Shown: one piece after another, positions 46,936-51,902 of the stretch | Numbering within the stretch: position 1 is the stretch's first letter | Layout of the letters: every line of letters starts with the position of its first letter | Source of the DNA: an uncultured Paraprevotella sp. | GTDB taxonomy: Bacteria > Bacteroidota > Bacteroidia > Bacteroidales > Bacteroidaceae | Direction: 5' to 3' | Assembly: GCA_947177395.1 (NCBI GenBank) | Contig: CAMWUI010000019.1 | Coordinates: 1-51,902 of the forward strand | DNA length: 51,902 bases | Program-made: the position numbers and the translations under genes | The notes under the pieces: generated by a model | What the model was told of the DNA's origin: nothing | What the model saw: only the letters and a program-made list of their open reading frames with translations | Database searches by the model: none

Positions 46936-49872
46936 TCACCTTACAATCACTTTGCGCCCGTCAATGATATAAAGGCCGGAAACCGTAACGGCATTCACCC
47001 GGCGACCTTGAAGATCATAAACAACACCAGCATCCTCACCTTTGCCAGCAACAGCCTCGATACCAGTCGGTGTCGTCACCTCGGGCTCAAACGTATAAAG
47101 CCCGGCATTCTGGTCTGTAGGATCGCTATACAAATGAATAGCAAACCCCTGCCCGGCAGCGGAAGTATTCATATACCATCCTTCAGCCGCGTCCTTACTC
47201 GTCAAGGCTGAATAAAATCCTTTTTCATCAACGCCCTGAGTTATCTTAGCTCCGATCTTATCGACAAGACGAAAACCATAATGTTTGCCTGCTTCATCGT
47301 AATCCCAGCGTGCCGTATTGGAATTGTTTGCAACCGAAGGAACCGAATTCACTGAACCGGTTGGTTTTGCCTTGCACACAAGGGCGTAATAACCGGAACC
47401 GGCCGGATCTGCCTCAAAAGAGAACCATTGGTAATCGTAATTCTCCGCGTCATTTTCTGCCGGGACATTGCTCCACAAACGACCGGCCTGTGCGTTATTC
47501 CCCTTACCGGCATCGTCACGCAACAATTCGATACAGGAACCGTAACGTGCCTGAGACTGATCGCCGTTGAAACGGGTAAGCAGGCGATAATAAACACCGG
47601 CAACCGGTACTTCGCCCGTTACAGGAGGATTTGGGTCTTCGGGGGTTTCCTCCTCGCCCCCTTCAATAAAAAGGATAACGCCCCCGTTTCCGTCACCGGG
47701 ATTCGTATACACGTTAATCGCCAGCCCCTGCCCGTTGCGTGAGAAATTGAGATAATTATTTCCGCCGCCTACGGGACGAATGGCATACTGAATCTGTTCT
47801 ACCTGCGGATTATAATACGAACGATCGAATTCAAAACCATAAGTCACTGTTGAGGACTGATAATTCCAGCGACCTGACGTGTTCGTTGCCGTAGGAACGG
47901 GATCGAGCGATCCTTCGGGCTGTGCCTTGCAGACAATGGCATAGTGCCCGGCATTGTCCGGATCTTCTATAAAACGGAACAACTGCCAATCATTGCCAGC
48001 GGCAGACGTGTTTGACCACAGACGGCCAGCCTGCGCTCCCTTACCGCTGTTCTGACTTATGAGCGGCGACTCCGGACTAAGCACTTCCCACACACGCTCT
48101 ACCCGTTCGTCCGTGGCCGTAGATGTCAATCTGTACCATTTTTGGGGATCCGGTTTCAAATAGTTCGCACTGCTGATAAGCTGATGACGACCATAATTAT
48201 AACCGGCCTGATTCAACAACACGGAATCAGCACAGGCGCGCTCCATAAAATCATCGTAATTCATCAACTCAGCAGGAGTCCATCCATGCTCGGCTATGGC
48301 AAGCAGACGGGGCAAGGTCAGGTATTCGAGGTCACGGTCACGGTCGACCTGTTCACACCAGAACGTACCCTGCACACCGATACAAAGATCCGTGGCTGGA
48401 GGATTCGTATTATAAGAAAGACTGATAGAACCATCTCCTACAGCTCCGACTTTGTCAAAACCACGATAACAACGATTTATATAATAACCGCCGTCATGCG
48501 GAGTAAAGATATGCTTTAGACCATTCTGCTGAGACACGTTGGCCGCATTATTCGCTCCCACCCAGCACATGATGACGGGATCGAGCGAGCGTGTCGCGTT
48601 CAGGTCGACACCGCCGGCTGTCACAAGTTCATTCCATCCCATAACCTTACGTCCATATCGTTCGGCGGCATAATCGGCAATTTGTTTGGTAAACCATGAT
48701 TGCAACGCACGGAAACTTCCCAGACCGAGCTCATTCTTCAACGCCTGGCACGACGCACTCTGCTCCCATGCGTAAGTGGGACACTCGTCACCTCCGATAT
48801 GAATGTATTCATAAGGAAATACGTCGGCCAATACGTCCACGACTTCCTTAACGAATTGGAGAACCTGGGGATTGGACACATCAAGCACATCGCGTGAAAC
48901 ACCTCCGATATTCCAAATATTGTGAGTAAAGTGAGAGGCGACATTGCCTGCCACCGGTTCTGAATTAAGATCTACCCCTGCAGCAATGGCTATCTTGCTT
49001 TCCGGGTCGGTACTAAATTCCGGATAGGCGTGAATGGCGGCCACCATGTGCCCCGGCATGTCTATCTCCGGCATCACCTCAATATGGCGCTCCTTGGCGT
49101 AAGCCACCACTTCTTTCAATTCATCTATGGTATAGGCATAAGGGCCATAACTCACATCCAACCCCTCACGCCACTGACGCTGCTCGTCAAAATCCGTACG
49201 CAGAATATTACGGTTCGTAGCACCCTCGTTCGTAAGTTTCGGATAGTTGGGAACAGGCATACGCCATCCTTGATCGTCGGTCAGATGCCAATGAAAACGG
49301 TTTAACTTGTACATAGCCATCACGTCCAGCATTTTCTTTACTTGTTCCACACTAAAGAAATGACGGCTGACATCAAGCATGTAGCCACGATACTCATAAC
49401 GAGGTGCATCGGTTATTTCAACCGCAGGAAGCGCGTATACAACAGATTCGCTACCACTCACCCCCGCCATCACATTGACAGGCAGGAGTTTCTTAACGGT
49501 CTGGAACGCATAGAAGAGCCCTGCAGCCGTCGAAGCCTTGACTTCTGCACTCACATTCGTAACATTCAGCACATAGCCTTCTGCCGGAATGGTTTTGTCA
49601 AGCGACACTTGAACCGGCCCTTCGCCAACTTCAGCCACAACACCAAGTCCTGTGGCAACATTCAGCGCATTGACAAATTTAGTCACTTCGGCAATCATCG
49701 GTTCAGGAAGATCCGCTGCATAACCGACCTTCATCCCTGCCGTAAGTTCCAACTCACCGGTTCCTTTGACAAGCTGTGCCGGACGGGGAGTAAGGTTAAT
49801 GATCTCCGCACCTCGGGATACGCCGAAGCACATCATCATCGCCATCAATAAAATAGAAAATTTGTTTCTCAT
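46936..49872 (-). CDS. Secreted GH20 beta-N-acetylhexosaminidase with lectin-like repeats
   Basis: Removes terminal GlcNAc or GalNAc from glycans. The 978 residues begin with a signal peptide (MRNKFSILLMAMMMCFGVSRG). A GH20b domain (about 25-150) precedes the GH20 barrel (about 155-520) with the catalytic pair D362-E363 in YIHIGGDECPTYAWEQ. Two homologous repeats of about 160 residues follow (about 590-760 and 775-930), both with AGRLWSN and IVCKAQP or LVCKAKP; they are probably carbohydrate-binding. The C-terminus VYDLQGRRVNAV to GRKVIVR resembles a type IX secretion tail. Fucosidase and hexosaminidase together suggest use of host mucin glycans. Confidence 0.95.
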   Translation of the reverse strand: MRNKFSILLMAMMMCFGVSRGAEIINLTPRPAQLVKGTGELELTAGMKVGYAADLPEPMIAEVTKFVNALNVATGLGVVAEVGEGPVQVSLDKTIPAEGYVLNVTNVSAEVKASTAAGLFYAFQTVKKLLPVNVMAGVSGSESVVYALPAVEITDAPRYEYRGYMLDVSRHFFSVEQVKKMLDVMAMYKLNRFHWHLTDDQGWRMPVPNYPKLTNEGATNRNILRTDFDEQRQWREGLDVSYGPYAYTIDELKEVVAYAKERHIEVMPEIDMPGHMVAAIHAYPEFSTDPESKIAIAAGVDLNSEPVAGNVASHFTHNIWNIGGVSRDVLDVSNPQVLQFVKEVVDVLADVFPYEYIHIGGDECPTYAWEQSASCQALKNELGLGSFRALQSWFTKQIADYAAERYGRKVMGWNELVTAGGVDLNATRSLDPVIMCWVGANNAANVSQQNGLKHIFTPHDGGYYINRCYRGFDKVGAVGDGSISLSYNTNPPATDLCIGVQGTFWCEQVDRDRDLEYLTLPRLLAIAEHGWTPAELMNYDDFMERACADSVLLNQAGYNYGRHQLISSANYLKPDPQKWYRLTSTATDERVERVWEVLSPESPLISQNSGKGAQAGRLWSNTSAAGNDWQLFRFIEDPDNAGHYAIVCKAQPEGSLDPVPTATNTSGRWNYQSSTVTYGFEFDRSYYNPQVEQIQYAIRPVGGGNNYLNFSRNGQGLAINVYTNPGDGNGGVILFIEGGEEETPEDPNPPVTGEVPVAGVYYRLLTRFNGDQSQARYGSCIELLRDDAGKGNNAQAGRLWSNVPAENDAENYDYQWFSFEADPAGSGYYALVCKAKPTGSVNSVPSVANNSNTARWDYDEAGKHYGFRLVDKIGAKITQGVDEKGFYSALTSKDAAEGWYMNTSAAGQGFAIHLYSDPTDQNAGLYTFEPEVTTPTGIEAVAGKGEDAGVVYDLQGRRVNAVTVSGLYIIDGRKVIVR

Positions 49873-49931
49873 GTAGATAATAAAAAGGGTTAATTAAAAT
49901 ACTATAACGCCCTTTGCGGGACATTTATCGG

Positions 49932-49939
49932 CAAATATA
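49932..49939 (-). promoter_or_regulatory. -7 box of the GH20 gene
   Basis: TATATTTG on the minus strand, 59 bp before the start codon. Confidence 0.5.
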
Positions 49940-50014
49940 CAAATAATCCCCATAATACGCCTTTTCTTAAGATGATATTTACCTTTTCATAATTAAATAT
50001 ATAATTGTTTTTAG

Positions 50015-50022
50015 TACTTTTG
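50015..50022 (+). promoter_or_regulatory. -7 box of the clostripain-family gene
   Basis: TACTTTTG ends 5 bp before the ATG at 50028, so a transcript from it would be leaderless or nearly so. Confidence 0.55.
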
Positions 50023-50027
50023 CAACT

Positions 50028-51209
50028 ATGACAAAGTTCCGTATACTTCTCACCATCATTGTATGCACTGCATTGGGAGCCTGTCAGGATGACCCCATAA
50101 AAGAAAATGAAAAGTTTTCCAGCAAAACCGTCATTGTATATATGGCTGCCGAGAACTCTTTGAGCGGGGTTGTACAAGGTGATTTGGCCGAAATGACACG
50201 CGGGACTGCACAACTGTCTCCAGGGCAACAGATAGTTGTTTTTCTCGATGACACAAAGAGACCCCGTCTCTACAGGATAGACCGTAATGGAATACAGCAA
50301 CTCCGGGAATACAACGAAGATTTTTGCAGTACGGATTCCACTCGTATGGAAGATGTCCTGACCGACATTTTCACGGCTTATCCGGCCAACAACTATGGGC
50401 TTGTCCTATGGTCACACGGCAGCGGATGGTCTCCGGCAGCGAGTTCCGCACGCACAACACAGCCCCGTTCGTTCGGTATAGACAATGAGCAGAACACCTA
50501 CTCCAATTCCGGTAAAGAAATGGAAATAACGACATTGTCACATATTTTAAGCCATCATCCCCACACAGACTTTATCATGTTTGATGCCTGCTTGATGCAA
50601 AGTATAGAAGTGGCCTACGAACTGAAAGATGTCACGGATTATATTATCGGTTCACCGGCAGAGACCCCCGGCCCCGGTGCCCCGTATCACACCGTCATAC
50701 CCTCCATGTTTCAATCCCCGACGGATGTGGCCGGTATCGTGAACAACTATTTCTCCTATTACGAAACAAGCTATGGAATGCTGATCTCAGCTATCCGTAC
50801 CGACCGTACGGAACGACTGGCCACACTCACCCGACAACATCTGACTCCCCGATGCAATGACAGAATGACTTTGAGCACGGAAGACGTACAGGCTTATTAT
50901 GCCTTCCACCGCACTACCGGTTACAAGCCCGAGTTTTTCGACATGAACGGAATCATGCACCGCTATCTCCCCGAGGAAGAATACGACGCATGGCATACGG
51001 CATTGGAAGAGGCCGTACCTTTCCGACGGGCCACTCCTACATGGCTAACCAGTTTTACGGCTGTTGACAATCGCGTCCGGGATTTGTCGCTTTACAGCGG
51101 AATTACCATGTTCATTCCCAATGAAAAATATATTTCCCCTGATTTAAACAAAGCCTTGCACGCATATAAATGGTACAAGGCCGCTGGATGGGACACTACC
51201 GGATGGTAA
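50028..51209 (+). CDS. Clostripain-family (C11) cysteine peptidase lipoprotein
   Basis: A 393-residue peptidase of family C11. A lipoprotein signal (MTKFRILLTIIVCTALGAC) ends at C19, so it is anchored to a membrane facing the periplasm or the outside. The catalytic pair is H130 in LVLWSHGSGW and C188 in IMFDACLM. Related Bacteroides proteins (fragipain group) cut after arginine or lysine and can activate toxins, but no toxin gene is in this window. The gene stands alone; DoxX converges on it 11 bp after the stop. Confidence 0.92.
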   Translation: MTKFRILLTIIVCTALGACQDDPIKENEKFSSKTVIVYMAAENSLSGVVQGDLAEMTRGTAQLSPGQQIVVFLDDTKRPRLYRIDRNGIQQLREYNEDFCSTDSTRMEDVLTDIFTAYPANNYGLVLWSHGSGWSPAASSARTTQPRSFGIDNEQNTYSNSGKEMEITTLSHILSHHPHTDFIMFDACLMQSIEVAYELKDVTDYIIGSPAETPGPGAPYHTVIPSMFQSPTDVAGIVNNYFSYYETSYGMLISAIRTDRTERLATLTRQHLTPRCNDRMTLSTEDVQAYYAFHRTTGYKPEFFDMNGIMHRYLPEEEYDAWHTALEEAVPFRRATPTWLTSFTAVDNRVRDLSLYSGITMFIPNEKYISPDLNKALHAYKWYKAAGWDTTGW

Positions 51210-51220
51210 CCGGTTCGGTA

Positions 51221-51655
51221 TCACTTTTTATTTTTTCTGCAAGGAGCTGTCAATAGTGAATCCAATGAAAAACGTCCCGGACCGGCTAACCACATCAAGC
51301 AATATGCAACCAGATAAGCCAACGCCAACTCTTTAACAGAAAACGGGTCACCGGCATGAATGACAAAAAAGGCCATCCCCATGGTAAATATCATCGGGAG
51401 CAAGGCGAGACGATAGAACAAACCTGCAATACATGCCACCGAACAAATCACTTCGGCAAAAATAGCCAACATAAGAGACAAGTTAGACCCAATTCCCAAC
51501 GGATCGGGAAACACAAGAGACAGTTCCTGAAAATCATTCCATTTTCCCAGTCCATGCCACAGCAACAACAAACCAAATCCTACACGGGCGATTAATACAA
51601 TCAACGAACCTGTCCAGGTTGAAGGGCGCTGCGGAAATAAAAATTTGTATAACAT
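51221..51655 (-). CDS. DoxX-family membrane protein
   Basis: A 144-residue protein with four predicted membrane helices (about 18-36, 57-77, 83-100 and 109-124) and the DoxX segment GLLLLWHGLGKW. The family occurs in redox and stress-related membrane complexes; the role of this member is unknown. Confidence 0.88.
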   Translation of the reverse strand: MLYKFLFPQRPSTWTGSLIVLIARVGFGLLLLWHGLGKWNDFQELSLVFPDPLGIGSNLSLMLAIFAEVICSVACIAGLFYRLALLPMIFTMGMAFFVIHAGDPFSVKELALAYLVAYCLMWLAGPGRFSLDSLLTAPCRKNKK

Positions 51656-51830
51656 AAACAGTTTTTTTAAAATTAAACATATCCTGTGCCTCTCTCCTCA
51701 AGGACACAAGACAAATATAAAGGACAGATTACTATTCCAAATAAAAATAGCCGCACATTTCACATACATTGCGAAAAATCATCGGAATTCATGCCAAATT
51801 CAACAGAATAACAGACATTTTAAAGAAGCT
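51656..51830. promoter_or_regulatory. Intergenic region with DoxX promoter
   Basis: On the minus strand TTTG (51738-51741) and TATATTTG (51712-51719) are 18 bp apart, the best -33/-7 pair in the window. The leader to the DoxX start is about 50 bases. No other feature was seen. Confidence 0.6.
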
Positions 51831-51902
51831 TTATTCTTTAAATAAATTTATAAATTCCCCCACGTCCAGGAAGGGGACGGGATAAAGCCAATGGCAATAG
51901 AA
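51831..51902 (-). CDS. Possible C-terminal end of a gene cut by the window edge
   Basis: A minus-strand frame enters from the right edge and ends at the TAA (51831-51833) after 23 codons reading YPVPFLDVGEFINLFKE at its end. The composition is protein-like, but the piece is too short to identify. Confidence 0.3.
   Translation of the reverse strand, partial: FYCHWLYPVPFLDVGEFINLFKE

Noticed and set aside
51195-51213. Terminator after the clostripain-family gene
   Set aside because: The stem is only about 5 bp and overlaps the stop codon; too weak to claim.

Overview
The window looks like a chromosomal segment of a gut-type Bacteroidales (Bacteroides or a close relative). The evidence is the recurring Bacteroidetes -7 box TAnnTTTG in front of most operons, the MurF-alanine racemase fusion, the GSCFA protein, the DUF177-rpmF-fabH-era-der block, an oadGAB sodium-pump decarboxylase operon, and secreted mucin-type glycosidases with type IX-like tails. 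No rRNA, tRNA, CRISPR array or intact insertion sequence was seen.

Layout. 1-860: repeat-rich, mostly non-coding DNA with several short tandem-repeat families. 861-2438: AAA ATPase with a C-terminal PD-(D/E)XK nuclease motif. 2673-9883: a complete type IC restriction-modification locus in the order hsdM, hsdS, prrC, hsdR, as in the E. coli prr locus, followed by a decayed RhuM-like gene. 10210-13614: oadG-oadA-oadB. 13808-15010: AAA_14-type ATPase behind an operator-like repeat. 15058-17374: AraC regulator, acetyltransferase and cupin protein with shared AraC-type operators. 17640-24480: cell wall (murF-alr), GSCFA, isoprenoid (dxs) and potassium (trkA) genes. 24473-28475: an ATPase plus DUF4435 (TOPRIM-like) pair resembling the PARIS defence system, divergent from an SF1 helicase. 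28494-36563: a second type I locus (hsdM, hsdS, an AlbA_2/HATPase gene, hsdR). 37171-40701: GH95 fucosidase. 40972-45505: lipoprotein, der, era, fabH, rpmF, DUF177. 45570-51655: sensor kinase, GH20 hexosaminidase, clostripain-family peptidase, DoxX protein.

Main discovery. The first type I locus carries several signs of variability together with an anticodon nuclease. Its hsdS is split into two half genes at a run of ten G (4965-4974). Eleven (or eight) G would restore one 396-residue HsdS with an intact junction. Three 12-bp repeats in the central helix (4872-4907) match the spacer-length repeat known from EcoR124. The next gene encodes a PrrC homologue with its nuclease triad in place. A slipping G tract could therefore change both DNA specificity and the complex thought to restrain PrrC.

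Tandem arrays with a 23-bp period occur at 396-557, 588-702, 2508-2576 and 36905-37019, all 5' of the hsdM genes or of the ATPase gene between them. Arrays with an 11-bp period lie at 141-173 and 31692-31815. These are the least explained structure in the window. The proposed common theme of the defence genes (type I enzymes, PrrC, the PARIS-like pair) is guarding against anti-restriction proteins; that is inference from homologues.
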